From: Cloacibacillus sp.
GTDB taxonomy: Bacteria; Synergistota; Synergistia; Synergistales; Synergistaceae
DNA: 64,000 nt
Direction: 5' to 3'
Assembly: GCA_036655895.1 (NCBI GenBank)
Contig: JAVVPF010000008.1
Location: 17,453-81,452, forward strand
The notes below the pieces were generated by a model. The model had not been told where the DNA came from. It was given only the letters and a program-made list of their open reading frames with translations, and did no database searches. Numbering within the stretch: the stretch's first letter is position 1; each line of letters begins with the position of its first letter. Both the position numbers and the translations under genes were made by a program. Below are positions 44,891 to 53,217 of this stretch, one piece after another.

Positions 44891-45175
44891 TTAAAGGATA
44901 TTCTGTTCATCGGCCATGGACTCCAGCTCTTCCATCGTTTTCATTACGATGTTTCCTTTTTTTACCTGCGTCTCCGACAGGTGAATGGCGCGGAGATTAG
45001 CGGGGCTGTAAAACGGGTCCATTGAGACCTCAAAGGGAATACGCCCCTCACGGCTCATTTTTTTTGCAAAAATCGTAAAGGCGGTGGTCATATTCAGGCC
45101 CAACTCCCTGCACGTCGCCTCCATATCTTTTTTCAGCTCTTCATCCATACGGATATTAACAAGTGTCTGCGGCAT
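44891..45175 (-). CDS. RelB/DinJ-family antitoxin, no toxin partner visible
   Basis: 94 residues from the ATG at 45175, with AAAGGAGG upstream. QTLVNIRMDEELKKDMEATC followed by LGLNMTTAFTIFAKKMSREG is the ribbon-helix-helix part of RelB/DinJ proteins, and IPFEVSMDPFYSP is the usual linker. In type II systems it is followed by a RelE/YafQ toxin. Here the downstream 60 bases lead into a terminator and a convergent gene, so the partner is absent. It may be a relic, an immunity protein or a plain regulator. Confidence 0.88.
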   Translation of the reverse strand: MPQTLVNIRMDEELKKDMEATCRELGLNMTTAFTIFAKKMSREGRIPFEVSMDPFYSPANLRAIHLSETQVKKGNIVMKTMEELESMADEQNIL

Positions 45176-45267
45176 GGCAAGCACCTCCTTTGTAAAGACA
45201 ATTTTACCACAATATCTTTACAAAAGTCTTCAGCATTTACAAATCGCCTTAAGCTGTTACAATAACT

Positions 45268-45356
45268 TCATGGGGAGCTTGCTTGCGCAGGCTGAGAGGA
45301 GGCGTCGCCTCGACCCGGTGAACCTGATGCGGATAATGCCGCCGTAGGGAGAATAG
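45268..45356 (+). promoter_or_regulatory. TPP riboswitch (THI box)
   Basis: The conserved blocks GGGGAGC, GCAGGCTGAGAGGA, GACCCGGTGAACCTGATGC and GGATAATGCCGCCGTAGGGA occur in order. It lies 60 bases before cytX, so transport of a thiamine precursor is repressed when TPP is plentiful. Confidence 0.95.
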
Positions 45357-45418
45357 CTTGTTTATTTGTGGCTGTCTCATGCGGGGCGGCCACTTTCTAT
45401 TTTAAGGAGTGTTTCAAC

Positions 45419-46594
45419 ATGGAAGATACAAAAAGGAGCACGAGACAGAACGCGCTCATTTGGTTTGGAGCCGCGGTATCCATCGCGGAAATCTACACGG
45501 GCACGCTCTTTGCGCCGCTTGGCATGGCGCGCGGCATGACGGCGGTCATCGCCGGACACATTGTAGGCGGGGCGCTGATGTACATGGCGGCGCTCATCGG
45601 CGGGCTCTCCGGGCGCGGCGCTATGGAGAGCGTGAAACTGTCGTTCGGCGAGCAGGGCGCAAAGTTCTTTGCCGCGCTCAACGTGCTTCAGCTGGTCGGC
45701 TGGACGGCGGTCATGATAATCGGAGGCTCCATCTCGCTCGGGCTGATACTAAACCCCATCTTCGGCACGCAGAACAGGCTTTGGTGCGCGCTCATCGGCC
45801 TCCTCATCGCCTTCTGGATAATGCTTGACATGAAAAATTTCGAGCGCGTCAATAAATTCTCCATGGCGCTGCTCTTCGTCCTCTCGCTTGTGCTGACGGC
45901 ACTCGTCTTTACGGAAAACAGCGCGCCGGCGGCGGGCGGCAGCCTCTCCTTCGCCTCCGCTATGGAGCTTTCGTCTGCAATGCCGCTTTCGTGGCTTCCC
46001 CTCATCGCCGACTACATGCGCGACGCGAAAGAGCCGCGCAGGAGCGCGGCCGTAAGCACCGGCGTCTACTGCACCGTCAGCTGCTGGATGTACTTCATAG
46101 GCTTGGGCATCGCGCTCCACACGGGCGGCGCGGACGTGGCGCAGATAATGGCGGGCGCGGGGCTTGGCGTGGCAGGCGTTCTTATAGTGCTTTTCTCAAC
46201 TGTGACCACCACCTTTCTTGACGCCTTTTCCGGCGGCATAAGCTTCCACGTCATCTGCTCCGGCGTAAAAGAAAAAGCGGCTGCCATCGCCGTCTGCGGA
46301 GCTGGCACAATGGCCGCTGTCGTCGGAGGCTCCGAAAGCTACGAGGGGCTGCTCTACCTCATATCCTCGGTATTTGCGCCGATGGCCGCCGTCATGATAG
46401 CGGACTTTTTTATATTAAAGAAAAATTACGCCGCCTCCTGCGTCTCAGTAAAAAATATGTGCGTCTGGTGCGCTGGCTTTGCGCTCTACAGGTATCTCAT
46501 CAGCATTGATTTCAGTTGGGGCGTGACGCTTCCGGTAATTGCCGCCACAATGATGCTGACGGTGGCCGCCGGAAAGTTTTTACCCGGTAAATAG
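45419..46594 (+). CDS. cytX: CytX-like hydroxymethylpyrimidine transporter (NCS1 family)
   Basis: 391 residues, about 12 membrane helices. The ATG at 45419 has AAGGAG 10 bases upstream. NALIWFGAAVSIAEIYTGTL, with GMARGMTAVIAGHIVGGALM after it, is the CytX-type N terminus, and WLPLIADYMRD is the NCS1 signature. CytX proteins are placed under TPP riboswitches and are thought to import hydroxymethylpyrimidine or related thiamine precursors. The riboswitch in front supports this reading strongly. Confidence 0.93.
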   Translation: MEDTKRSTRQNALIWFGAAVSIAEIYTGTLFAPLGMARGMTAVIAGHIVGGALMYMAALIGGLSGRGAMESVKLSFGEQGAKFFAALNVLQLVGWTAVMIIGGSISLGLILNPIFGTQNRLWCALIGLLIAFWIMLDMKNFERVNKFSMALLFVLSLVLTALVFTENSAPAAGGSLSFASAMELSSAMPLSWLPLIADYMRDAKEPRRSAAVSTGVYCTVSCWMYFIGLGIALHTGGADVAQIMAGAGLGVAGVLIVLFSTVTTTFLDAFSGGISFHVICSGVKEKAAAIAVCGAGTMAAVVGGSESYEGLLYLISSVFAPMAAVMIADFFILKKNYAASCVSVKNMCVWCAGFALYRYLISIDFSWGVTLPVIAATMMLTVAAGKFLPGK

Positions 46595-46696
46595 CGCCAA
46601 AATTGAGAAAATCACTTCTATTCTTTACTTTTTTCCACAAAAAGGGCTACAATATAGGTACTAAATACTTAGACACATTTTCAGGGGGAGATTCCA

Positions 46697-47965
46697 ATGG
46701 ATGTAAAGAGCAAAGCATATCAGGAACTGCTGAAAAAACGTCCGCTTAACGTACAGGCTCGCTTCGGCGATTCGGAGATGGGACTTGTCAGCGGGCGTGA
46801 TATCGCGGCGGCGGCCAGAGAAGTCGATTCCATAGTACTCGCGGCAAACGCGCGCCATCCGCTCGTAGTCAAAGCGGTGCTTGCGGCGGCAAAGAAAAAG
46901 AATGCGGCGGTACTCATAGAGCTGGCAAAATCAGAGGCTACATACTGCGGTTCAACCTATGAAAACCTTCCCGAATACGCTCTCAAGTATTCGGCGGAGA
47001 TGGGACACGGCGCGGTATTCGGCCTCCACGTCGACCACTACGCGATCAAAAGCGGCGCGGACGTACTCAAAGGCGTTGGCCACCTCACAAAGATACTGAA
47101 CGGCGGCTTCACCTCCGTCGCCATCGACGCGTCGCACCTTGACGACTACGACAACTTCGCGGCCACTCGCGCGCTTGCGGACTGGCTTCCCTCGGAGCTT
47201 GGCCTTGAAGTCGAAGTGGGAGAGATAAAAGGCCCCGGCGAGCTCTCCACAGTCGAAGAGGCGCTCTACTACATCGGCGGCCTCAACGCGTGGCAGGTCT
47301 TCCCGGACTACCTCGCCATCTCAAACGGCAGCCTCCACGGCACCTACGACCCCACGGCCGGTCAGATGGAAGGCATCGACCTGACCCGCACAAAGGCGAT
47401 AGCCGACGCCATCGCTCCCTACGGAGTGGCGATAGCGCAGCACGGCATCTCCGGCACGCCGCTTGACAAAGTATCCACCTTCCGCAAGTACGGCATCCGC
47501 AAGGGCAACGTAGCAACGCTCTTCCAGAACGTCTACTACGGCGTCAAGATGGATGAAAACACCGGAAACGCCATCACAGAGGGCGGCACCTACACAAAAG
47601 AAGCCGACCGCGGCGTCTCAATGGAACTCTGGGAGAAGATCGTCAAAGCAGCGGACGAAAAAGGCATGAGCCGCAAGAGCGGAGACTACAAGAAACTCAA
47701 CCTCCCCTTCTGCGACATGATCTTAGCCGAGCCGCAGCCCGTCATCGACCGCATAGTCGATGAGATGACCTACTGGGCGGAGCGCTTCATCACAGCATTC
47801 GGAGCCGAAGGCAGCGCAGACGCCGTGGCCGAAATAATGGCAAAACGCGTTGATCAGAACGCGGCGCCCGACCGCAAAGTGCTTGGCGAAAGAAAGAACT
47901 ACACCGAAGCCACAGCACCCGGCAAATACGGCAAAGTAAAAGACGGCAAGAACTACGACGATTAA
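46697..47965 (+). CDS. Class II fructose-bisphosphate aldolase-like protein
   Basis: 422 residues, longer than the usual 280-350. FGLHVDHYAI (zinc histidine), VAIDASHLDDYDNF, EVEVGEIKGPGELSTVEEAL, AISNGSLHGTY and IAQHGISGTPLDK follow the order of metal and phosphate-binding motifs in class II aldolases. The N-terminal 90 residues and a C-terminal tail of about 70 residues are extra. It could be an FBP, tagatose-bisphosphate or related aldolase. It is transcribed alone with its own terminator; AGGGGGAG precedes the ATG. Confidence 0.85.
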   Translation: MDVKSKAYQELLKKRPLNVQARFGDSEMGLVSGRDIAAAAREVDSIVLAANARHPLVVKAVLAAAKKKNAAVLIELAKSEATYCGSTYENLPEYALKYSAEMGHGAVFGLHVDHYAIKSGADVLKGVGHLTKILNGGFTSVAIDASHLDDYDNFAATRALADWLPSELGLEVEVGEIKGPGELSTVEEALYYIGGLNAWQVFPDYLAISNGSLHGTYDPTAGQMEGIDLTRTKAIADAIAPYGVAIAQHGISGTPLDKVSTFRKYGIRKGNVATLFQNVYYGVKMDENTGNAITEGGTYTKEADRGVSMELWEKIVKAADEKGMSRKSGDYKKLNLPFCDMILAEPQPVIDRIVDEMTYWAERFITAFGAEGSADAVAEIMAKRVDQNAAPDRKVLGERKNYTEATAPGKYGKVKDGKNYDD

Positions 47966-48002
47966 AACAAGGCCGCAGCCAGCGCCGTTACCGTAAAACC
48001 TT

Positions 48003-48037
48003 AAAATGACGCCTCCATCCGGGGCGTCATTTTTTAT
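48003..48037 (+). terminator. Rho-independent terminator after the aldolase-like gene
   Basis: AAAATGACGCC (48003-48013) pairs with GGCGTCATTTT (48023-48033), followed by more T. Confidence 0.93.
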
Positions 48038-48217
48038 CGTCATAAAACTGTACATTTGCACTATTTACCTATGTTGACACGTTATATCCACAATGATATT
48101 ATAAAAACAGGCGATATAAAGTTTTAATGCGCCAAATAAAAGACAACATCTGAAAGCATAAGATTATTTACGTGCGTGACGCTGTTTTTATATTATATTA
48201 AAAGGTGGGGATATTTA

Positions 48218-48358
48218 ATGAAAAGATTCATCGTATGTCTAATAGCGCTGTGCTGTCTGACGCTCTTTGTCGAAGACGCCGCCTGGTCCGCGCCTCGTAT
48301 AGATTGTCACGCGGAGGCTGGCGCGCAATTCTGCCAGCCGCACTGCCCCCGAAACTGA
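48218..48358 (+). CDS. Small secreted Cys/His-containing peptide
   Basis: 46 residues, not similar to anything I know. An N-terminal basic and hydrophobic signal peptide (MKRFIVCLIALCCLTLFVED and AAWSA, cleavage likely after WSA) leaves a mature peptide of about 21 residues with three cysteines and two histidines (CHAEAGAQFCQPHC). The ribosome site GGTGGGG lies 7 bases before the ATG, and a terminator lies downstream. Good ribosome site, signal peptide and own terminator argue that it is real. Metal binding or a redox role is possible but unproven. Confidence 0.6.
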   Translation: MKRFIVCLIALCCLTLFVEDAAWSAPRIDCHAEAGAQFCQPHCPRN

Positions 48359-48743
48359 TTTTATCGCGCGGCAAATATAGGCTGCGGCCGTCATTTCACC
48401 AACGCCGGCCCCTCGCGCCTTCGCACCGCTTCTAGGGCCCGCTTGCGCCAAAAACGTTTATCCGCAAAACGCCCTCGCATCGCCGTTTTCACAGGCTGCG
48501 GGGGCGTTTTATTGTGCAATAACATTCCAGCCTCAATCAAACTATTATTCAAAATCCCATCATTTAATAAATAGAAAATAGGTAAAACTACGCGCACGCT
48601 TCGCTTTATGCCTAGTATATGTTGTATACATGAAATTTAAGTAAAAATTTAAGAAGGAGGGCCGTTTGGGATTTTCCAAAAAAGTGGAGCGCTATGTGAT
48701 GGTTGTTTTTTAGATCAAAATTCGAAAGGGGATTTGCAATACT
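48359..48743 (+). other. Intergenic region between the small peptide gene and nhaC
   Basis: About 385 bases. It holds the terminator at 48466-48513, then an AT-rich part around 48530-48640 that should contain the promoter of the antiporter gene. No convincing gene is seen on either strand. Confidence 0.5.
48466..48513 (+). terminator. Rho-independent terminator
   Basis: AAAACGCCCTCGCA (48466-48479) pairs with TGCGGGGGCGTTTT (48497-48510) with one G-U pair, followed by ATT. Confidence 0.8.
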
Positions 48744-50210
48744 ATGAAAGACATCATCAAACTATCTCCAATCTGTGTCATTGCGGGCCTCATGCTCTCC
48801 GGCATGGACATTCTCATCGCGGCGCCGCTTTCCTTTATGTACGCTTCAATGGTTGCAATGGCCGTAGACCATTACAAATTTCAGGAACTTGTAGACGCGG
48901 CTCTTGAAAACCTCAAGCACTTCCTTATCGTTTTTCTTATACTCCAGCTTGCGTACGCCGTCGCCGAATGCTTCATGGCGACTGGAGTAGCAGCCTCCGT
49001 CATAAACATGTCGCTTGCGGCGGGCCTGGATGCGAAAACCATCGCCGTCGTCGCCTTCCTGCTCACCTGCGTGCTGTCAACGGCCACAGGCACCTCATGG
49101 GGTACCTTCGCCGCCTGCGCGCCCATCTTCCTCTGGCTCAACCATATAGTCGGCGGCAACATCCTGCTGACGATAGGCGCCATCGCCGGCGGTTCGTGCT
49201 TCGGCGACAACATAGGGCTGATCTCTGACACCACGATAGTCAGCTCCGGCATCCAGGAGGTAGAAGTCATAAAAAGAGTCCGCCATCAGGGCGTCTGGTC
49301 TCTGCTCTGCCTCTTAGCCGGCGCCGCCGTCTTCTATCTCGCCTCACTAAATATGTCCTCCGCAACGGCGCAGGCCTCCGACGCCATCTCGCAGATACCG
49401 GCCGACGTCTGGAAAAAGCTCGGCGAGGAACGCCCCTCCGCCGTCACATTGCTGAACCTAGTTAAGACCGGCGTTCCATACTACCTCGTCATTCCGCTCA
49501 TCGTAGTCATCGGAACGGCCATCAAAGGCTACAGCACACTCATCTGCCTCGGCTCCGGCATAGTCTCCTCCCTCATCTTCGGAATGATAGCCGGCACCGT
49601 TACCAGCCTCAACGGCTTCTTTGACCTGCTCTACACCGGCTTCTCAGACGCCGGCAGCTGGTCGATAGCGATGATGCTCTGGGTCGGCGCGTTCGGCGGC
49701 GTCATGCGCAAAATGGACGCCTTCGCCCCAATCGCCGCCCTCGTCCTGAGAATGGTGCATAAAGTCCGCCACCTCATCTTCGCAAACGGACTGCTCTGCA
49801 TGCTCGGAAACGCGGCCCTCTCCGACGAAATGGCGCAGATAGTGACAATAGGCCCGATAATCAAAAACATGACCGAAACCAGCGTCGTCGGCAGCAAAGA
49901 GGACATGTACACCCTGGCCCTCCGCAACGCCACTCTCTCAGATGCGATGGGCGTCCTTGGCTCACAGCTCATCCCGTGGCACTGCTACATGGGATTCTTC
50001 CTCGGCATCAGCGCCTCCGTCTACCCGTTGGCCACCGGCATCACCGCGGGCGACATCATCTCGCACAACTACTACTCAATGATAGCCGTAGCCTCGATGC
50101 TCATCCTCACCTACACCGGCTGGGACAGATACATCCCGCTCTTCAAACTCCCAACCGAACCGCAGGTCTACCTAAAGAACGAAGCCGCGCTATACGAGAA
50201 AAAGGCGTAG
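48744..50210 (+). CDS. nhaC: NhaC-type Na+/H+ antiporter family protein
   Basis: 488 residues with about 11 membrane segments. LSTATGTSWGTFAACAPIFL and GGSCFGDNIGLISDTTIVSS are the central paired motifs of the NhaC family, whose members exchange Na+ for H+ or for organic acids such as malate-lactate and tyrosine-tyramine. There is no amino-acid decarboxylase nearby, so the ion antiporter reading is preferred. It is transcribed alone; GGGG lies before the ATG. Confidence 0.88.
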   Translation: MKDIIKLSPICVIAGLMLSGMDILIAAPLSFMYASMVAMAVDHYKFQELVDAALENLKHFLIVFLILQLAYAVAECFMATGVAASVINMSLAAGLDAKTIAVVAFLLTCVLSTATGTSWGTFAACAPIFLWLNHIVGGNILLTIGAIAGGSCFGDNIGLISDTTIVSSGIQEVEVIKRVRHQGVWSLLCLLAGAAVFYLASLNMSSATAQASDAISQIPADVWKKLGEERPSAVTLLNLVKTGVPYYLVIPLIVVIGTAIKGYSTLICLGSGIVSSLIFGMIAGTVTSLNGFFDLLYTGFSDAGSWSIAMMLWVGAFGGVMRKMDAFAPIAALVLRMVHKVRHLIFANGLLCMLGNAALSDEMAQIVTIGPIIKNMTETSVVGSKEDMYTLALRNATLSDAMGVLGSQLIPWHCYMGFFLGISASVYPLATGITAGDIISHNYYSMIAVASMLILTYTGWDRYIPLFKLPTEPQVYLKNEAALYEKKA

Positions 50211-50254
50211 CGGGCGGGGAAACCTGTAAAATCTCAATTAAAAATATCAATGAG

Positions 50255-50292
50255 AGACGCTCTTTGCAAAATCTGCAAAGGGCGTCTTTTTA
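50255..50292 (+). terminator. Rho-independent terminator after nhaC
   Basis: AGACGC-T-CTTTGCA (50255-50268) pairs with TGCAAAG-G-GCGTCT (50274-50287), followed by TTTTATA. It overlaps the end of the convergent fic gene by a few bases. Confidence 0.88.
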
Positions 50293-51177
50293 TATCATCC
50301 TAAAATATTCCATATACTTTTTGAATTTATCCTGCGCCAAGAGGCAAGTGTCTGTCAGATAACCTTTTTCCTTCGGCCATTCGTTTAGTCCGCGATAATA
50401 GAACAGTTTTAGTTCGTCTTCTATGATAAAGGGAGTGATGCCGTGTTTGAGACATTCTTTGAACATTATGAGCCTTCCGACGCGGCCGTTTCCGTCCTGA
50501 AATGGGTGGATGCGCTCAAAAGCGACGTGAAAATCAAGAATATCCGTCAGAGTTACGCCTTCCTTCGCTTTCGCGGCACGCAGCAGCGCCGTCATTTCAC
50601 CATGCACCGCCTCGGGCGCTGCGGTCTCTCTGCCTCCGACTTCGTTTGGCATCTTTTTGTAATCTCCAACGGCAAACCAGCCTTTGCGGCTGTCTGTCGT
50701 CCCGTTTTTTAGGATAAAGTGCAGCTCTTTGATGTATTTCTCGCTCAGGGTACATTTTGCGCGGTCAATTATCGAGTCGACGCAGCGAAAGTGATTTGAC
50801 GTCTCTATGATGTCGTCGACATTTACGCTTTTTCCCGTGGCGCCAATAGAGGCCGTCTCAAAAATATATCTCGTCTGCTCGTGCGTCAGACTACTGCCCT
50901 CAATGTGGTTTGAGTTATAGCTAAATTCGATTTGCAGCTTGTGGTAGAGGCCGCCGGAAAGGCGCGCCGCCCGCTCCGCTTTCAGCGCATCAAGCAGGGA
51001 GGCGGGGCGTGATGCCTTTACGTTTTTTCTTTCCGGTTTAAGGGCCTCTTCCGGTACGTTCCATGTTTTGCCCGTGAGAAAGGCCCCTGGTATATTTCCA
51101 TCCGCGCAGTATTTGCGCACGCTCCGTTCGGAGACGCCCCAGTTTTTTGCCGCCCGCGCAACTGACAGATATGTCAT
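50290..51177 (-). CDS. Fic-domain AMP-transferase-like protein with HTH and inhibitory helix
   Basis: 295 residues from the ATG at 51177 (GAGGTGAAGGAA just before it; a GTG three codons upstream is possible). The first 50 residues look like a helix-turn-helix of the excisionase type (VARAAKNWGVSERSVRKYCA). YNSNHIEGSSLT matches the inhibitory motif [S/T]xxxE[G/N], and HPFQDGNGRVGR is the complete Fic active site, so the enzyme should be capable of AMP transfer under self-inhibition. No toxin or antitoxin gene adjoins. Targets are unknown. Confidence 0.93.
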   Translation of the reverse strand: MTYLSVARAAKNWGVSERSVRKYCADGNIPGAFLTGKTWNVPEEALKPERKNVKASRPASLLDALKAERAARLSGGLYHKLQIEFSYNSNHIEGSSLTHEQTRYIFETASIGATGKSVNVDDIIETSNHFRCVDSIIDRAKCTLSEKYIKELHFILKNGTTDSRKGWFAVGDYKKMPNEVGGRETAAPEAVHGEMTALLRAAKAKEGVTLTDILDFHVAFERIHPFQDGNGRVGRLIMFKECLKHGITPFIIEDELKLFYYRGLNEWPKEKGYLTDTCLLAQDKFKKYMEYFRMI

Positions 51178-51300
51178 TTCCTTCACCTCACGCTTTGCGG
51201 AATTATAATAATATGCACTTTGTTACAATAAGCATATCACGCTACCGGCAAAAAACATAGGACAAAGTGATGTCTTTTTACGTTTATTTTGCCGCAGGCT

Positions 51301-51353
51301 AAAAAACAAAACGGCCAGCCGGCGCGCTTTTGTTTTGGCGGGGGCCGGCTGGC
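51301..51353 (-). terminator. Rho-independent terminator of the YvrJ/M15/sigma module
   Basis: On the minus strand GCCAGCCGGC (51353-51344) pairs with GCCGGCTGGC (51323-51314), followed by CGTTTTGTTTTTT. Confidence 0.85.
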
Positions 51354-51375
51354 ATGTGGGTGCGGGGTGCGGGCT

Positions 51376-51873
51376 TTACAGCCCTTCGAGTATTCCCTTT
51401 AGTTTTGCGCGTATCTTTTTTAGGCGCGCGCCTACCGCCTGCTGCGTTAGGCCGAGCGTTTCGGCTATCTCTTTTTGCGTGAAGCCCTCCATGAGCGCCT
51501 GCGTCATGTCCAGTTCGTCTGCCGTGAGCGCCGCGCGGAGCATTTCGCGCAGTTCGGCTTCGCTGTATCTTTTTTGGCTCTCGTCCTCACCTACCGTCTC
51601 TTCTATGTCTTCAAGCAGCACTTCGCAGGCGGCGTCGCTTCTTGTGCGCAGGCGCGCCGCCGCGTTGCGCACGTAGCCGGGCATGTTGTTTTTTAGAAAG
51701 GCGGCAAGCCACGTCATGTCGGGGCATTTTGGTATGAGGACGAGCAGCGCCATGTAGCCCTCCTGAACGAGATCGTCAAACTCCGCGCCTCGGCCGTAGT
51801 ACCTGCGAGCGAGGGAGCGCACGAGAGGCGTGTATTCGGATACAAGCTGCTCCGTTGAGGCGGCGTTACTCAT
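51376..51873 (-). CDS. Sigma-70-family RNA polymerase sigma factor (small, ECF/SigO-like)
   Basis: 165 residues from the ATG at 51873, with GGAGG upstream. Region 2 is TPLVRSLARRYYGRGAEFDD with LVQEGYMALL, and region 4 is LMEGFTQKEIAETLGLTQQA, followed by VGARLKKIRAKL. There is no region 3 or 1.1. The gene overlaps the end of the M15 peptidase gene. Unlike most ECF factors it has no anti-sigma gene beside it. Its position in a three-gene module with YvrJ, whose Bacillus homologue belongs to the SigO-RsoA regulon, is notable. Confidence 0.88.
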   Translation of the reverse strand: MSNAASTEQLVSEYTPLVRSLARRYYGRGAEFDDLVQEGYMALLVLIPKCPDMTWLAAFLKNNMPGYVRNAAARLRTRSDAACEVLLEDIEETVGEDESQKRYSEAELREMLRAALTADELDMTQALMEGFTQKEIAETLGLTQQAVGARLKKIRAKLKGILEGL

Positions 51874-52213
51874 AGCCCACCTCCAGATGAACAAAGGACC
51901 TTGCGGGATAGGATATGGCGCGCGAAAAGCCGGCGCGGCGCGCCATGTCGCAAAGCTCGGGCTGCAATTCTTTTGGCACGGAAACGTCAGCGGCAAGGCC
52001 CTTCATGTGGCGGCTCGCCGAAGCGCCGCCTACCGTCCGGTTGTGCTCCGCGCAGCGGTAGCCGCTGGTTATCACCATGGGCCTCTCCAGCAGATCACGA
52101 AGGCTCTGCAGCGCCGCCACCAGGCGCGGATGCGTCATGACGCGGTGGCAGCACGGACACTGCAGTTCCATGAGGTTGAAATTTTTTGCAATTTGAAAAT
52201 CGTTAAGGCGCAT
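51866..52213 (-). CDS. Peptidase M15A-type murein peptidase
   Basis: 115 residues from the ATG at 52213, with AAGGAG upstream. The domain has the zinc ligands of M15/VanY-like L-alanyl-D-glutamate or D-Ala-D-Ala peptidases: SGYRCAEHNRTVGGASASRH, then GLAADVSV and a final FVHLEVG. An N-terminal FNLMELQCPCCHR segment is typical of phage and prophage endolysins of this class. There is no signal peptide, so export would need a holin-like partner; YvrJ, the next gene upstream, might be that. It overlaps the sigma gene by 8 bases. Confidence 0.9.
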   Translation of the reverse strand: MRLNDFQIAKNFNLMELQCPCCHRVMTHPRLVAALQSLRDLLERPMVITSGYRCAEHNRTVGGASASRHMKGLAADVSVPKELQPELCDMARRAGFSRAISYPARSFVHLEVGYE

Positions 52214-52357
52214 GACGATACATCTCCTTTTTATTTTTTTCGTGTTTGGGGGCCTCTTTGGTTGTGCGGCCGGCAGCGCGCGCCGCGTGAGTGTTTTTGT
52301 GGGAAATTTTTTGGGAGGCGAAGAGGGAAGCCCCTCCCCGCCGTCATCCAACGCGGG

Positions 52358-52519
52358 CTAGGCCGCAGTTTTGCCGTTTTCCGATTGTTCTATCACCGTT
52401 CCCAGATGAACGACGGCCTTCGTCAGCTCTTCAAGACGTTTGTCCATGCGAATGAGCAGGAAGGAGGCCACCGCTATGGAAAATCCGTTTTGGATCATGT
52501 TTCCGGTCAGTTCGTCCAT
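52358..52519 (-). CDS. YvrJ-family small membrane protein
   Basis: 53 residues, start ATG 52519 with AGGAGG 8 bases upstream, stop TAG at 52358. MDELTGNMIQNGFSIAVASF, then LLIRMDKRLEELTKAV, matches the YvrJ pattern (N-terminal GxxGFxIxxAxxLLxR and LxxLT). One membrane helix is expected. YvrJ has no proven role; small size and position before a murein peptidase without signal peptide make a holin-like role possible. It is the first gene of the module. Confidence 0.8.
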   Translation of the reverse strand: MDELTGNMIQNGFSIAVASFLLIRMDKRLEELTKAVVHLGTVIEQSENGKTAA

Positions 52520-52694
52520 TATTTTTTCCTCCTGTGAATCAAAAATAGGAACCGCGCGATTTTTACGGCGGCCGTAAGCAGGCCGCGAATGTTTATTTTA
52601 CGGAGGTTCGATTTGGCTCACCTTCTTTTTGTATGATAACTATAATAGTGCTTATGTGCAACATGAAATACAAATAGATACTTAAAAAGAACCA

Positions 52695-52723
52695 TTGACA
52701 AAGTATATGTATAATTTATACTT
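52695..52723 (+). promoter_or_regulatory. Promoter with embedded operator of the Rrf2 gene
   Basis: TTGACA (52695-52700), 16 bases, TATACT (52717-52722). AAGTATA (52701-52707) and TATACTT (52717-52723) are exact inverted complements with a 9-base spacer, filling the promoter. Self-repression by the Rrf2 protein encoded next is the simplest reading. Confidence 0.7.
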
Positions 52724-52768
52724 ACATAACAGGCACTAATAATTGCCAAAGAAGGGTGTGAACGGGAC

Positions 52769-53203
52769 GTGACTGGAGAATTTGCGATAGCTGTCCATGC
52801 GCTGGTCTATTTGGATCACAAAAAAAGTTATGTCTCAAGCGAAGAGCTTGCGAAGAATGTCTGCACGAACCCGGCGCGCATCCGAATGGTGATGGGACGG
52901 CTGAAGAAGGCCGGCATCATCACGACGCGCGAGGGCGTGACGGGCGGCTACGCCGTCTGCTGCGACGCGGCGGCGCTTTCCCTGCGCGCGGTGAGCGACG
53001 CGGTGCAGGCGCGTTTTGTAGGTTCCGCGTGGCGCTCGGGCGATATGGATATGAACTGTCTTGTTGCCTCTGGAATGGCTGACGTTATAGACGGACTCTA
53101 CGCGCAGATGGACGAAAAATGCCGCGAACATCTGGCGCGCATGACCCTAAAGGATGTCTCTGATAAGATTTTTAGCTGCAAAGAGAGGCCCGCGCAGGCC
53201 TGA
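52769..53203 (+). CDS. Rrf2-family transcriptional regulator
   Basis: 144 residues, GTG start with AAGGG upstream. The winged-helix (FAIAVHALVYLDHKKSYVSS, then EELAKNVCTNPARIRMVMGR and LKKAGIITTREGVTGGY) is Rrf2-type. The three closely spaced cysteines that bind Fe-S clusters in IscR and NsrR are not present in that arrangement, so it is closer to YwnA/CymR-like members. It probably controls its own promoter. No obvious regulon partner is adjacent. Confidence 0.92.
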   Translation: MTGEFAIAVHALVYLDHKKSYVSSEELAKNVCTNPARIRMVMGRLKKAGIITTREGVTGGYAVCCDAAALSLRAVSDAVQARFVGSAWRSGDMDMNCLVASGMADVIDGLYAQMDEKCREHLARMTLKDVSDKIFSCKERPAQA

Positions 53204-53217
53204 AAATTTAGCCGCCG

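Noticed and set aside
51376..52519. Complete prophage
   Set aside because: No capsid, tail, terminase or integrase genes lie around the M15 peptidase; only a three-gene module is present.
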